Of a stretch of DNA of 64,000 bases, positions 8,346 to 17,465 are shown piece by piece. The notes beneath the pieces are model-generated. The model made no database searches, was not told where the DNA came from, and saw only the letters and a program-made list of their open reading frames with translations. This DNA comes from JAGQYH01 sp041393015 (GTDB lineage Bacteria > Bacteroidota > Bacteroidia > Chitinophagales > JADIYW01). The translations under genes and the position numbers were made by a program. The DNA lies in NCBI GenBank assembly GCA_041393015.1, contig JAWKKV010000001.1, positions 922,669 to 986,668 of the forward strand, given 5' to 3'. Each line of letters begins with the position of its first letter. Position 1 is the stretch's first letter.

Positions 8346-9161
8346 TTGTTGAAGAAGTCATTATTCTTAGTTGTACTATTTGTCTTAACCATCAGTATTA
8401 ATGGTTTTGGTCAGAAAGGCTTTTATGCCGGATTTTCCGGGAATGCCGGAATTTCTGCTATTGGTAATCAAAACCTTTATGGTCTAAAGTGGAGCTATTT
8501 AAATAACGACAAAACTTTCGATCCGGCCTATAAACTTACCTTAGGTTATGGCGCCAATGCCAAAATAGGATACAATTTTTCACCGCCACTTGGAATGCAA
8601 TTTGAGTTAGGCTATCAGAAGAGAGGTCAGAATTATGAAGACACTGACGGTAAAGATGTGACACATACTAAAGATATCTCGCTCAATTATATTACTACAG
8701 GAGTCTATTTTAGATATACCAGCATTTTTAGAAAGAACTTTTACAAACGAGAGCAAAAAGTAAGATTGGCAATTACAGTCGGCCCTCAAATTAATGTTTT
8801 GGTTTCGGCGGACCAAACTTATAGCTTGTCGGGTGAAATTATAGATGCTTTTGGACTAGATTTAACGGATATTGATTACCCATCTAATAATCCGCCACAA
8901 TGGACAAGTGACTATAATTTTACCTCAACAGATAATGATAAGGAGTTGTTTAGAAATGTTGATATTGGTTTGTTGGCAAGGGTTGGAGTAGATTTTTATC
9001 CTAAAAAATGGTTTTTTATATCACCAACATTAACCTCTTATTTGAGTTTAACCGATATTAATAATAAGGATTATACTCAACATTCAGGCTACGGACAAAG
9101 TAGGAATTTTTCAGTCGGTTTTGAGTTGGGCATTGGATTCTACGTCAATAAGAAGTCTTAA
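8346..9161 (+). CDS. Outer-membrane beta-barrel protein (PorT/OmpW-like fold)
   Basis: A 271-residue secreted barrel beginning at TTG; no in-frame ATG is placed to include the signal peptide, whose core is LFLVVLFVLTISINGFGQ. After cleavage come GFYAGFSGNAGISAIG, LGYGANAKIGYNFSPPLGMQFELGYQ and a C-terminal strand VGFELGIGFYVNKKS. This is the alternating pattern of the outer-membrane beta-barrel domain common in Bacteroidota. There is no sign of TonB-dependence or a sorting domain. Its stop codon overlaps the stop of the convergent YciI-like gene by three bases, so the two messages end tail to tail with no room for a terminator. Exact role unknown. Confidence 0.75.
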   Translation: MLKKSLFLVVLFVLTISINGFGQKGFYAGFSGNAGISAIGNQNLYGLKWSYLNNDKTFDPAYKLTLGYGANAKIGYNFSPPLGMQFELGYQKRGQNYEDTDGKDVTHTKDISLNYITTGVYFRYTSIFRKNFYKREQKVRLAITVGPQINVLVSADQTYSLSGEIIDAFGLDLTDIDYPSNNPPQWTSDYNFTSTDNDKELFRNVDIGLLARVGVDFYPKKWFFISPTLTSYLSLTDINNKDYTQHSGYGQSRNFSVGFELGIGFYVNKKS

Positions 9162-9631
9162 AAATCTTTTTTCTTTAACTTATCATGATAATCTTTCACT
9201 AGCATAAGGCTGGCAGAACCATACCATGGTTTTAACTCCATCACTAAGCTCCCCGCTTGTATAGCTGGATCACTCTCGGTTAATGCTCTGGCTGATTCAA
9301 TATCTTCTACATCAAAAATATAGATACCTCTTAGTTCGCCGTCATCTAAAAAAGGGCCTGCGACAATCAATTTACCTTCTTCTGCCAACCTAGAGATATT
9401 ATCCATGTGTGCTTTTTGCAGAGCAATTGCTTCCTCTTGGCTTTGATCTCTGTTTGGTCCGGCTTTTAAAAAAGCCATTACATATTTTTTCATTCCATAA
9501 TCATCTGCATTCACAGATTTGGCTAAGTTTTCGTTGTATGCTGTATTCATAATGGTTTCCTTATTTTTATCGGATAACTGGCAACTTGTTAAAAGGCTTG
9601 CTAAGCAGAGAATTGTTAGTACAAATTTCAT
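9158..9631 (-). CDS. YciI-related lipoprotein
   Basis: A 157-residue protein beginning at the ATG at 9631; an upstream extension of the frame is rejected because this start gives a clean lipoprotein signal peptide, MKFVLTILCLASLLTSC, with the acylated Cys at residue 17. The mature part carries a YciI-like domain: KYVMAFLKAGPNRDQSQEEA, LQKAHMDNISRLAEEGKLIVAGPF, GIYIFDVEDIESARAL, ending PAIQAGSLVMELKPWYG. This is the family's dimeric ferredoxin-like fold, with the conserved His in the HMDN helix. YciI proteins are usually cytosolic; export as a lipoprotein is a recurring Bacteroidota variant. Reaction unknown. Confidence 0.8.
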   Translation of the reverse strand: MKFVLTILCLASLLTSCQLSDKNKETIMNTAYNENLAKSVNADDYGMKKYVMAFLKAGPNRDQSQEEAIALQKAHMDNISRLAEEGKLIVAGPFLDDGELRGIYIFDVEDIESARALTESDPAIQAGSLVMELKPWYGSASLMLVKDYHDKLKKKDF

Positions 9632-9924
9632 TTCGTTAATTTTAGCGAATGTAATAAAATGGCAATTTTTCAATAAAGAAAATGATATTATAAGTGCTTT
9701 CCACAAAATGTTATTGAAAACTATCATAATATAAGAACAATTTGATTTTCTTTGTCCCCAAATTAAAGCACAAACAACGTTTCATGTAAAAATGAAGTAT
9801 AACATTAATGGCTAGAAGTCTGCTTATAGATAGACTAATAGTGATAAATGGAAGTTGGGAGTAGGAAATTGATGTATTTGTCATTGATTCACATTGGGAA
9901 TGATTGTTGTACAGGCTTAAAGGA

Positions 9925-10590
9925 ATGAGAAATTTAGCAGTAATTATATTATGTAGCTTAGCTACTGCTGTCATTGGGCAAGATACCATTCCATTAAGTA
10001 ATGATTATCCCTTCAAGGATGGAATCTACTTGTCTTTCGAAGAATTTAAAGGAGATAATCCAACTTATACTAGAGATCAATTTAAAATTGATGAGGTAGA
10101 CTCTACTGATTATGATCTTACAAAAGTTAGAAAACTTAAAGTGCTAACGGAGAAAGGTAAATGGAAATCGCTTTCAATCAATAAAATTTGGGGCTTGGCT
10201 TATGATGGCGTTCCCTATATTTATTATAAAGGCTTGGGTAGCGTCAATAATCCTTTATCCAACTACGATAAATTAACGAGAATTGATGTTATTGGTGCAA
10301 TTTGTATGTTTAGATTGGAACACCTTTCTCAAACAAACAATACAAATGCTTTTACCAATAAAATATTATACAACAACCACGTTTATATTTTAGATATGCT
10401 AATGGATATGAATTCTGGTAAAATTCATGTGTTCGATTATTTTTCTGTAGAGCATTACATCAAATCAGATGAAAATCTTTATTACGAGCTTCAAGTGCAT
10501 AGACGGGAAATAAATCTTTACGATATCGTTTTTGCCTTCAACCTAAGACATCCAGTATATCCTTCTCCTGTTTCTTACAGCAGCGATTAA
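9925..10590 (+). CDS. Secreted hypothetical protein
   Basis: A 221-residue protein beginning at the ATG at 9925; an in-frame TTG seven codons earlier is less likely because the ATG opens directly onto the signal peptide MRNLAVIILCSLATAVIGQ. The mature protein has IYLSFEEFKGDNP, then beta-rich segments such as KIWGLAYDGVPYIYYKGLG and KIHVFDYFSVEHYIK. It is probably periplasmic or outer-membrane associated. I recognise no family. About 290 bp of AT-rich sequence without coding potential separates it from the divergent lipoprotein gene upstream, and a hairpin follows its stop. Confidence 0.65.
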   Translation: MRNLAVIILCSLATAVIGQDTIPLSNDYPFKDGIYLSFEEFKGDNPTYTRDQFKIDEVDSTDYDLTKVRKLKVLTEKGKWKSLSINKIWGLAYDGVPYIYYKGLGSVNNPLSNYDKLTRIDVIGAICMFRLEHLSQTNNTNAFTNKILYNNHVYILDMLMDMNSGKIHVFDYFSVEHYIKSDENLYYELQVHRREINLYDIVFAFNLRHPVYPSPVSYSSD

Positions 10591-10608
10591 ACATAAGGCC
10601 CAAATAGA

Positions 10609-10642
10609 CAAACACCCCAATAGCTTTAGCTAAGGTGTTTTG
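10609..10642 (+). terminator. Weak hairpin after the 9925 gene
   Basis: CAAACACC at 10609-10616 pairs with GGTGTTTTG at 10634-10642 with one bulged base. No proper T-tract follows. It may stabilise the 3' end of the upstream message rather than terminate it. Confidence 0.35.
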
Positions 10643-10775
10643 ACAATCTATTATTTTAAGTGAAAATGTTAAATAGTATAAACATCGAAGCATAAAAATG
10701 CTCGAGCATACTAAAATCAAAAAATATGTGTTTATAGAAATGTAACTGGTAGCAACGCTTTCATACTTTCTGGCT

Positions 10776-10809
10776 AAGGCACTTACTTCCCAATAGTAGG
10801 TGCCTTTTT
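10776..10809 (+). terminator. Rho-independent terminator
   Basis: AAGGCACTTAC (10776-10786) pairs with GTAGGTGCCTT (10796-10806) through eleven positions including one G-T pair, with a nine-base loop and a run of T immediately after. It is placed before the esterase gene and closes whatever is transcribed from the left. Confidence 0.8.
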
Positions 10810-10894
10810 ATATTAAGACGTTCGATAAATATTTTCGGTTGCATTCTACAAAGTTTGTATCTTGGTGCTAGCATTTTCAAGACTTATATACTAT

Positions 10895-12274
10895 ATGAAC
10901 AAACTTCTACTTACGCTAATCATTTCTTTCTTCTTTTTCGAAATGTCTGCTCAAATATCTCAGCAAACATTGCAATGGCAAAACAAAACAAGAAAATTTA
11001 TTGTGTATTTGCCACAAGATTATTCTCCTCAAGAAGAATTGCCTTTGGTCATCAATATGCACGCATTTACTGGAATCGGTGCCGGACAGTTTAATTATAC
11101 TAAATATCATAAACTAGCCGACACAGCAAGATGTATTGTGGTATATCCATATGGAATTGGTGGAAGATGGAATACGGGTCCTGTCTTTGGTATTGGTTCT
11201 AATGTAGATGATGTTGGGTTCATTGGTCGACTGATAGATTATATGTCAATCGTTTATAGCATTGATGCACGGAGAGTTTATGCAACGGGTTATTCTGCGG
11301 GTGGTTTTATGTCGCAGAAGTTGGCGTGTGAATTAACCAATAGAATTGCAGCCATAGCTCCTGTAGCAGCAAGTATGCATCCTGATACTTATGAGACATG
11401 TGACCCAGATAGACCCGTGCCGACATTAATGTTTAATAGTATTTCTGATCCAGTCACTCGTTACAATGGTTTCGAAGGCGTTCAGCCGGTTGAAGATGTA
11501 GTGGCATTATGGAGTGATTTGAATGGTTGTGATATCATTCCCGTGGAGGAAGAAGTGCCCAATATTGTTCAAAATGATGGTTCAAGAGTAAATAAAATAA
11601 CGTATCAAAATTGTGATGAATCGGAACTGATTTTCATGAAGTTTTTTAACGCAGGACATACATGGCCGGGCGCCAATCCTACCTTTATATTAGGCAATAC
11701 CAACCAAGATGTGAATGCAACGAATGAATCGTGGGCATTTTTTAAACGGTTTGCTATTCCGGATGACATGGCTTGCGGTAAACCAACGAATTTGGTGAGT
11801 TCCGTAGAAAATAATCAATTGACTTTAAGTTGGAGTGCTATTGATGGTATAGATTTTTATAGTGTTTTTGTTGTATATCCTACCGGTGAAAAACAGTTTG
11901 TTGAAAATATTCAAGGCACTAGTTTACAATTGCCAATTGAAGCGGGTGGAAATTTGGTTTGGTTGGTGAGAGCACAATGCGAAAGTGGCCATGTGGATTG
12001 GTCGCCATTACAATTGGATGAAATTAGCTTGAGAATAGCAAACTATTCTGATATTAAATTGTATCCGAACCCAGCCGTTAACTTAATAAATATTGAAGTG
12101 GAAGAAAGTATGGTGAATAGTGAGTTTAAAATCACGAGTAGTTTTGGTACTAGAGTAATTGCCGGTACTATAACAAGCTCAAATATTAAAGTTGATATTT
12201 CTGCTTTAGATCCCGGCGTCTATTATTTTAAAGTAAAGTATAGCGATCTGCAGCAAATGTTTTTAAAGCAATAG
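10895..12274 (+). CDS. Secreted CE1/PHB-depolymerase-like esterase with T9SS type A sorting domain
   Basis: A 459-residue exported hydrolase; the ATG at 10895 is chosen because it opens the signal peptide MNKLLLTLIISFFFFEMSAQ. The catalytic domain (about 25-290) is of the LpqC/feruloyl-esterase type. It has LPLVINMHAFTGIG (oxyanion side), VYATGYSAGGFMSQKLA with the GYSAGG nucleophile elbow, and FNAGHTWPGANP carrying the catalytic His. A fibronectin-like domain follows (about 300-385), then a sorting domain starting IKLYPNPAVNLINIEV and ending in YYFKVKYSD. The last domain directs export by the type IX system and anchoring at or release from the cell surface. The likely substrate is an ester in plant polysaccharide or a polyester; which one is not visible. 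Confidence 0.85.
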   Translation: MNKLLLTLIISFFFFEMSAQISQQTLQWQNKTRKFIVYLPQDYSPQEELPLVINMHAFTGIGAGQFNYTKYHKLADTARCIVVYPYGIGGRWNTGPVFGIGSNVDDVGFIGRLIDYMSIVYSIDARRVYATGYSAGGFMSQKLACELTNRIAAIAPVAASMHPDTYETCDPDRPVPTLMFNSISDPVTRYNGFEGVQPVEDVVALWSDLNGCDIIPVEEEVPNIVQNDGSRVNKITYQNCDESELIFMKFFNAGHTWPGANPTFILGNTNQDVNATNESWAFFKRFAIPDDMACGKPTNLVSSVENNQLTLSWSAIDGIDFYSVFVVYPTGEKQFVENIQGTSLQLPIEAGGNLVWLVRAQCESGHVDWSPLQLDEISLRIANYSDIKLYPNPAVNLINIEVEESMVNSEFKITSSFGTRVIAGTITSSNIKVDISALDPGVYYFKVKYSDLQQMFLKQ

Positions 12275-12389
12275 GATATATTTTTTCTAATTTAATTTGA
12301 TCCGGCCCTTTACATTACGATTTTTTCATACTATTTTTAAGTAATTACCCCTTATTACTTACAGAAATCTATTAATTTAGTGCGTAATT

Positions 12390-14546
12390 ATGGGGGTTAA
12401 TTTGTCACTTAGGTCTTTTCAAAATCTTTCTAATTTTTTATTAGTAGTAATGCTTTTGCTTTTTTTTAGCCAAGGCAATACGCTATATGCCCAAGGTGTA
12501 TCAACAGATTGCGCAGGCTCTTCAGGAGCAATAGGAATATGCTCTAGTGAAACTTTAAATCTAAATAGTAACGGTCCGGGGAGAGATGATTTTTCAAGTT
12601 CCAATAATAGTTCTGGATGTATTGATCAAGAACATCAATCTGCATGGTTGTTTATTCAAGTTGAACAAGGAGGAACATTAGGTTTCGTAATTGACCCTGT
12701 TGGAGCAGATGATTACGATTTTGCAGTTTATGGTCCGGATAGAAGTTGCGATAATTTAGGAAGTCCTATAAGATGCTCATGGGCATTAGGAAGTTCAAAT
12801 ACAGGAATGAGCGGCACTGCAAATGATCTTTCAGAAGGTGTAAATGGCAATGGATTTGTTAGATGGTTAGATGTTAATCCAGGAGAGACTTATTTTATAT
12901 TAATTGATAACTACTCTAGCTCTAATCAAGGATTCGCTTTGAATTGGACGGGTAGCTCTAGTTTAGATTGTGATGTAACCTTACCTTGTCCGGTGGTAGA
13001 ACTTGGCGAAGACACAACCATTTGTAGCAACACAAGTATTCAAATTGGAATTGATGCCGGTGCAGGAGAAACTTATTTATGGAACACAGGAGCAACCACT
13101 AGTAAAATTATGGTGGCAGATTCTGGATTGTATTGGTTAGAAGTAGATAAAAATGGCTGTGTTGAAAGAGATTCAATTTATATTTCAAAAGGGACAACTC
13201 CAGTAGTAGATTTAGGCAATGATACAATTTTGTGTGAAGGAGAATCTTTATTGTTAGATGCCAACGTTCCTGAAGCACTGTATTATCTATGGAACGATGG
13301 TAGCACCTTACCAATTCTTTTAGCTAGTTCAGCAGGAAATTATTCTGTAAGAGTTTCTAATGATTTTTGTTCATCAGTAGCTGATATCAATGTAAACTAT
13401 GATCAAATTCCAACAATAGAATTGGGAAGTGATACGACACTTTGCAACAATGGAGGGTTTGTTTTAGATGCCTCTTCTAGCTTAGCCAATAACTATGTTT
13501 GGCAAGATGGGTCTGTGGGATCAACTTTTACCGCAACTAGTTCAGGAGTTTACTCTGTGTTGGTGGAGAATACAGCTTGTTCTTTTACCGATAGTATACA
13601 AGTGCAATTTAAGCAGTCTCCAGTTTTTGATCTTGGGCCATCAACCAATAGTTTCTGTGAAAATGATACAGTTACTTTAAATGCATCTGCTAGTAACGCA
13701 ACAGCTTATTTATGGCAAGATGGATCAACCACTAGTTCTGTTCAAGCTTTCGAAAATGGAATTTACTGGGTGGAGGTTAGTATAGACGAGTGTACCACAA
13801 CGGATAGCATTGATCTTACATTTTTAGAATATCCTCAAATTTTTCTTCCAAATGATACAGCCATATGCGAAGGGGATATCTTTACTTTAGATGCATTCTC
13901 TTCTGTTGCAACGGATTATTTATGGCAAGATGGTTCAATGAGCGACAATTTTGTAGTGACAGAAGAAGGGGATTACTATGTTCAAGTATCTAACCAATTT
14001 TGTAATACATCAGATTCAATTTCAGTATTGTATAATTTGCCGCCAAGTTTTGATCTTGGTTTAGATACGCTTCTTTGCAAAGGTTCAGAATATGTTTTAA
14101 CAATTGGTAATCAGCCGGAAGACGTCACTTATGTTTGGCAAGATTATTCAACCGATTCATCTTTTGTAGTGTCTGAGCAAGGAGAATATTATGTAACAGC
14201 ACAAAATCAGTGCGGAACAGCTTATGATACCGTATTTGTAGAGTTTGGAAGTTGTGACTGTAATTTCTTTATTGCTACTGGTTTTACACCCAATAACGAT
14301 GGTGTAAATGATGCTTTTTATCCAATTGTTGATTGTGATTCTATTTCAGAATTTTCACTTAGAATCTATAATAGATGGGGGGAAACCGTTTACGAATCTA
14401 ATGATGCACAGTCAAAGTGGTATGGACCTAACGAAAGTGATGCACTTCAAATGGATACTTACATTTGGGCTATTGAATACCGTTGGACATGGAGAGGAGA
14501 AGAAATGTCTAACCAAGAAAGTGGATTTTTCACACTAATCAGATAA
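12390..14546 (+). CDS. Large secreted repeat protein with T9SS type B (gliding-motility-type) C-terminal domain
   Basis: A 718-residue surface protein. Residues 1-35 hold a signal peptide ending LYAQ. Residues 38-190 form a Cys-containing beta domain (SAWLFIQVEQGG... YFILIDNYSSSNQGFALNW) seen in many Bacteroidota adhesins. Six tandem repeats of about 70 residues begin near 202, 271, 341, 411, 482 and 552. Each reads LG.DT..C...LDA....YLW.DGST....SG.Y.V.V.N..C...DSI and has a spaced Cys pair likely to form a disulfide. The C-terminal domain from about 623 (FFIATGFTPNNDGVNDAF ... FSLRIYNRWGETVYES ... SGFFTLIR) is the CHU_C/type B sorting domain. The role is probably adhesion or surface-layer structure. 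The repeats are similar enough to recombine, so copy number may vary between strains. Confidence 0.85.
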   Translation: MGVNLSLRSFQNLSNFLLVVMLLLFFSQGNTLYAQGVSTDCAGSSGAIGICSSETLNLNSNGPGRDDFSSSNNSSGCIDQEHQSAWLFIQVEQGGTLGFVIDPVGADDYDFAVYGPDRSCDNLGSPIRCSWALGSSNTGMSGTANDLSEGVNGNGFVRWLDVNPGETYFILIDNYSSSNQGFALNWTGSSSLDCDVTLPCPVVELGEDTTICSNTSIQIGIDAGAGETYLWNTGATTSKIMVADSGLYWLEVDKNGCVERDSIYISKGTTPVVDLGNDTILCEGESLLLDANVPEALYYLWNDGSTLPILLASSAGNYSVRVSNDFCSSVADINVNYDQIPTIELGSDTTLCNNGGFVLDASSSLANNYVWQDGSVGSTFTATSSGVYSVLVENTACSFTDSIQVQFKQSPVFDLGPSTNSFCENDTVTLNASASNATAYLWQDGSTTSSVQAFENGIYWVEVSIDECTTTDSIDLTFLEYPQIFLPNDTAICEGDIFTLDAFSSVATDYLWQDGSMSDNFVVTEEGDYYVQVSNQFCNTSDSISVLYNLPPSFDLGLDTLLCKGSEYVLTIGNQPEDVTYVWQDYSTDSSFVVSEQGEYYVTAQNQCGTAYDTVFVEFGSCDCNFFIATGFTPNNDGVNDAFYPIVDCDSISEFSLRIYNRWGETVYESNDAQSKWYGPNESDALQMDTYIWAIEYRWTWRGEEMSNQESGFFTLIR

Positions 14547-14565
14547 ATTTTTATTGAAGCTAATT

Positions 14566-15753
14566 TTAGTGAAAACTTCTATTGGCGTAAGGGTACCTTT
14601 TGTAGTATAAATCTTGCACGTGTAAGGCTAATACTTCTCTTAATTCTTTAATACTATCCTTGTCAATTGCAGAAATAAACACACATTTATGTGTAAATGA
14701 TTTTCTTATACTGCTTTTAAAATTCTCTAAAAGTTCTTCTTTTACCGAATCTGGCAAGTAAGGATCAAAATGATTGGCTACATAAGCATCCATTTTATTA
14801 AATACCATTATAGTAGGAATATCAATAGCGCCCAACTCTTGTAATGTAGTATCAACTACTTTTATTTGCTCATGAAAATTAGGATGTGAAGCATCTACAA
14901 CGTGGGCAAGAATATCAGATTCCTTGGCTTCATCAAGTGTACTTTTAAACGATTCTACTAAATTGTGAGGAAGCTTTCTAATGAATCCAACGGTATCAGA
15001 AAGAAGGAGAGGAATTTTATCAATTACTATTTTTCTAACGGTAGTGTCTAAGGTTGCAAAAAGTTTGTTTTCTGCTAGAACATCAGACTTCTTGCTCAAC
15101 ATATTCATGATAGTAGATTTTCCCACATTGGTATAGCCTACCAAGGCGACACGAATCATCTCTCCTCTTGTTTTTCTTTGTGTTTGGTTTTGTTTATCAA
15201 GTTTAATCAACTCTTTTTTTAGAAAAGCAATCTTGTCTTGCACAATCCTTTTATCTGTTTCTATTTCCTTTTCACCCGGACCTCTCATTCCAATACCACC
15301 ACGCTGTCTTTCTAAGTGACTCCACAAACCTTTTAATCGGGGCAAGTAATATTGCATTTGCGCTAATTCCACCTGTGTGGTAGCTTGTTTGGTTTGTGCT
15401 CTTTGAGCAAATATGTCTAATATAAGAGAGGTTCTGTCTAAGATTTTACACTTCAATTCTCTTTCTAAGTTACGTTGTTGGGTGGGACTTAATTCTTCAT
15501 CAAATATAACAGTATCAATATCGTGTATTTTATTGAAAACCTTTATTTCTTCTAGTTTTCCTGATCCGATGAAAAACCGTTGATCAGGATTTTGTAATCG
15601 TTGAATAAATCGACCTTCCGTGACACCTCCGGCGGTGGAGGCCAAAAACTCTAATTCATCCAAATATTCGTCTATTTCTTCTGCCTTTTGGCTTCTAATA
15701 GCCACACCTACTAACACTACTTTTTCTATTACTTCCGGCTGCGTTTCAATCAT
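14566..15753 (-). CDS. hflX: GTPase HflX
   Basis: A 395-residue ribosome-associated GTPase that splits stalled or heat-damaged 70S ribosomes. The N-terminal HflX domain includes FIGSGKLEEIK and VIFDEELSPTQQRNLE, followed by the coiled linker with QMQYYLPRLKGLWSHLERQ and GGIGMRGPGEKEIETDKR. The GTPase domain has G1 GYTNVGKST near residue 205, the G3 DTVGF in LLLSDTVGFIRKLPH, G4 NKMD and a final SA for G5. The full family length is present and nothing is missing. It is convergent with the surface-repeat gene, with only 19 bp between the stops. The next gene on the same strand, 77 bp upstream, is an ArsR-type regulator. Confidence 0.95.
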   Translation of the reverse strand: MIETQPEVIEKVVLVGVAIRSQKAEEIDEYLDELEFLASTAGGVTEGRFIQRLQNPDQRFFIGSGKLEEIKVFNKIHDIDTVIFDEELSPTQQRNLERELKCKILDRTSLILDIFAQRAQTKQATTQVELAQMQYYLPRLKGLWSHLERQRGGIGMRGPGEKEIETDKRIVQDKIAFLKKELIKLDKQNQTQRKTRGEMIRVALVGYTNVGKSTIMNMLSKKSDVLAENKLFATLDTTVRKIVIDKIPLLLSDTVGFIRKLPHNLVESFKSTLDEAKESDILAHVVDASHPNFHEQIKVVDTTLQELGAIDIPTIMVFNKMDAYVANHFDPYLPDSVKEELLENFKSSIRKSFTHKCVFISAIDKDSIKELREVLALHVQDLYYKRYPYANRSFH

Positions 15754-15830
15754 TCTATAATATACTATTTAATTTATTTAAGTTCGACATTCGCGAAACG
15801 ATTAATTGGGTTTAACCAATATACAAAAAC

Positions 15831-16157
15831 CTATTCTTTTAGTTTTGCGTTCAGTTTTTTAAAAAACTTACTTATTCTTTTCTCTGCTGATCCCCAAACT
15901 TCTGTATTGATGCTGTACGTCACTGAAGGACCATCTTGTTTTCCTTTGATCAAGCCAGCATTTCTTAGCTCTTTTAAATGTTGCGAAACAGTAGATTGAG
16001 ACAAAGGTAATTCCGCTACAATTTCACCACATAAGCAAGAATGATATTTAGCCAAAACCTTTAAAATGGCTACTCTCGCAGGATGTGCAAACGCTTTTCC
16101 TATTAATGCCATTTCTTGTTCTCCATTTGAAAATTTACTTGATTTTGAATAGGCCAT
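15831..16157 (-). CDS. ArsR-family winged-helix transcriptional regulator
   Basis: A 108-residue DNA-binding protein. The winged helix-turn-helix spans residues 12-90: ALIGKAFAHPARVAILKVLA, then SCLCGEIVAELPLSQSTVSQHLKELRNAGLI with the recognition helix around STVSQHLKEL, and a wing through GPSVTYSI. The CxC in SCLCG occupies the position of the metal-binding ELCVCDL motif of ArsR/SmtB sensors, so metal, metalloid or thiol sensing is possible but not shown. It is divergent from the metZ gene across 135 bp. A 7-bp inverted repeat at 16168-16189 brackets its own candidate -7 element, which predicts autorepression and perhaps control of metZ. Confidence 0.88.
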   Translation of the reverse strand: MAYSKSSKFSNGEQEMALIGKAFAHPARVAILKVLAKYHSCLCGEIVAELPLSQSTVSQHLKELRNAGLIKGKQDGPSVTYSINTEVWGSAEKRISKFFKKLNAKLKE

Positions 16158-16167
16158 AACTTTATTG

Positions 16168-16189
16168 TTAATTGCAAATATACAATTAA
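16168..16189 (-). promoter_or_regulatory. Candidate ArsR operator overlapping a -7 element
   Basis: TTAATTG (16168-16174) and CAATTAA (16183-16189) are perfect inverted arms around the eight bases CAAATATA. Read on the minus strand these eight bases are TATATTTG, an exact TAnnTTTG -7 element 18 bp before the ArsR start. A repressor bound to the arms would sit directly on the promoter. Confidence 0.55.
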
Positions 16190-16292
16190 ACTACAAAAAT
16201 TTAAAATTGCTTATAAGTTTTTATGAATCAATAAAATAAAGTTCGATTAAACTGTAATTATAGATATTTGTAGTAACCATTCAACTTTTACA

Positions 16293-17465
16293 TTGAAAGA
16301 GCAACAATTTGAGACAAAAGCCATTAGAACGCAGCATGAGCGTGGCTTCAGAGAGCATTCCTCTCCTATCTATTTTACATCCAGTTTTGTATTTGATGAT
16401 GCAGAACAAGCACGGGCACTATTTGCTGATGAAATTGATGATAATATCTATACTCGTTTTTCAAATCCCAATGTAAATGAGTTTGTACAAAAGATGTGTG
16501 CTTTAGAAGACATGGAAGATGGTTTTGGCACCGCTAGTGGTATGGCAGCTGTCTTCGCCAGTATGGCGGCACTTTTGAAATCAGGAGACCATATTTTAGC
16601 ATCTAGTGCTTTATTTGCTTCTACTACAAGAATTATAAAAGATATTTTTCCAAATTGGGGAATTGAGCATACTTTTTTTGATATCCATCAGCCGGACACA
16701 TGGGAAGCACTTATTCAGCCCAATACAAAAATGATTTTTGCAGAAACACCTTCTAATCCAGGCTTAGTGTTAATAGACTTAGAGCATTTGTGCGCAATTG
16801 GAAAGAAGCATAATATTTTAGTCAATATAGATAATTGTTTTGCTACGCCTTACATTCAGCAGCCGTCAAAGTTTGGAGTCGATATTATCACCCACAGTGC
16901 TACTAAGTTTATTGATGGTCAAGGAAGAGCTATTGGAGGCGCTATTTTAGGATCTAAAGAATTAATTAAAACGATAAGAGGATTCTGTCGTCAAACCGGA
17001 CCTGCAATGTCTCCATTTAATGCCTGGATATTATCTAAGAGTTTAGAAACTTTGCATGTAAGAATGGATAGGCATTGCAGTAATGCTTTAGCTGTTGCCG
17101 AATGGTTAGAACAAAATGAGGATATAAAATCAGTTAAATATCCTTTCTTGCCGTCTCATCCTCAGCATGAATTGGCTAAAAAACAAATGAAATTAGGTGG
17201 TGGTCTGGTCACATTTGAAGTAAAGGGCGGTTTGGAAAGAGGAAAACGATTCTTAAATAGTTTGAAGATGTTTTCTCATACTGCTAATTTAGGAGACACA
17301 AGAACAATTGCTACGCATCCCGCCAGTACAACCCATTCAAAAATTGAAGTGGCTCAAAGAGAAGCGGCAGGAATATTTGATGGCACCATAAGACTATCTG
17401 TTGGATTAGAACACATTGATGATATTAAACAAGATATTGAGCAAGCATTAGCTGAATCAAAATAA
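16293..17465 (+). CDS. metZ: O-succinyl/O-acetylhomoserine sulfhydrylase (MetZ-type)
   Basis: A 390-residue PLP enzyme that would make homocysteine directly from an activated homoserine and sulfide. The start is TTG at 16293, giving the family opening EQQFETKAIRTQHERG. Family segments are HSSPIYFTSSFVFDDAEQA, YTRFSNPNVNEF, GTASGMAAVFASMAALL, FAETPSNPG and HSATKFIDGQGRAIGGAI, with the cofactor Lys at about residue 205; the QGR...GG loop is typical of MetZ rather than of cystathionine synthases. NLGDTRTIATHPASTTHSK closes the active site. The next gene starts on the base after its stop. The ArsR regulator opposite suggests redox, metal or sulfur-linked control. Confidence 0.87.
   Translation: MKEQQFETKAIRTQHERGFREHSSPIYFTSSFVFDDAEQARALFADEIDDNIYTRFSNPNVNEFVQKMCALEDMEDGFGTASGMAAVFASMAALLKSGDHILASSALFASTTRIIKDIFPNWGIEHTFFDIHQPDTWEALIQPNTKMIFAETPSNPGLVLIDLEHLCAIGKKHNILVNIDNCFATPYIQQPSKFGVDIITHSATKFIDGQGRAIGGAILGSKELIKTIRGFCRQTGPAMSPFNAWILSKSLETLHVRMDRHCSNALAVAEWLEQNEDIKSVKYPFLPSHPQHELAKKQMKLGGGLVTFEVKGGLERGKRFLNSLKMFSHTANLGDTRTIATHPASTTHSKIEVAQREAAGIFDGTIRLSVGLEHIDDIKQDIEQALAESK

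Larger units (their letters stand above)
10591..10894. other. 304-bp intergenic region with two hairpins
   Basis: No protein is visible here. The stretch holds a weak hairpin just after the preceding gene (10609-10642) and a strong T-tailed terminator at 10776-10809. The roughly 130 bases between them could belong to a long 3' UTR or a small RNA. No -7 element was found inside, so a separate RNA is only a possibility. TATCTTGG at 10857-10864, one mismatch from TAnnTTTG, may drive the esterase gene. Confidence 0.5.

Noticed and set aside
9711..9989. 92-codon minus-strand frame between two genes
   Set aside because: It overlaps the start of the 9925 gene, whose signal peptide is convincing, and its peptide has no protein-like pattern.
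16190..16292. SAM-type riboswitch upstream of metZ
   Set aside because: The leader is only about 130 bp to the divergent gene, AT-rich, and shows no conserved SAM-riboswitch stems or terminator.
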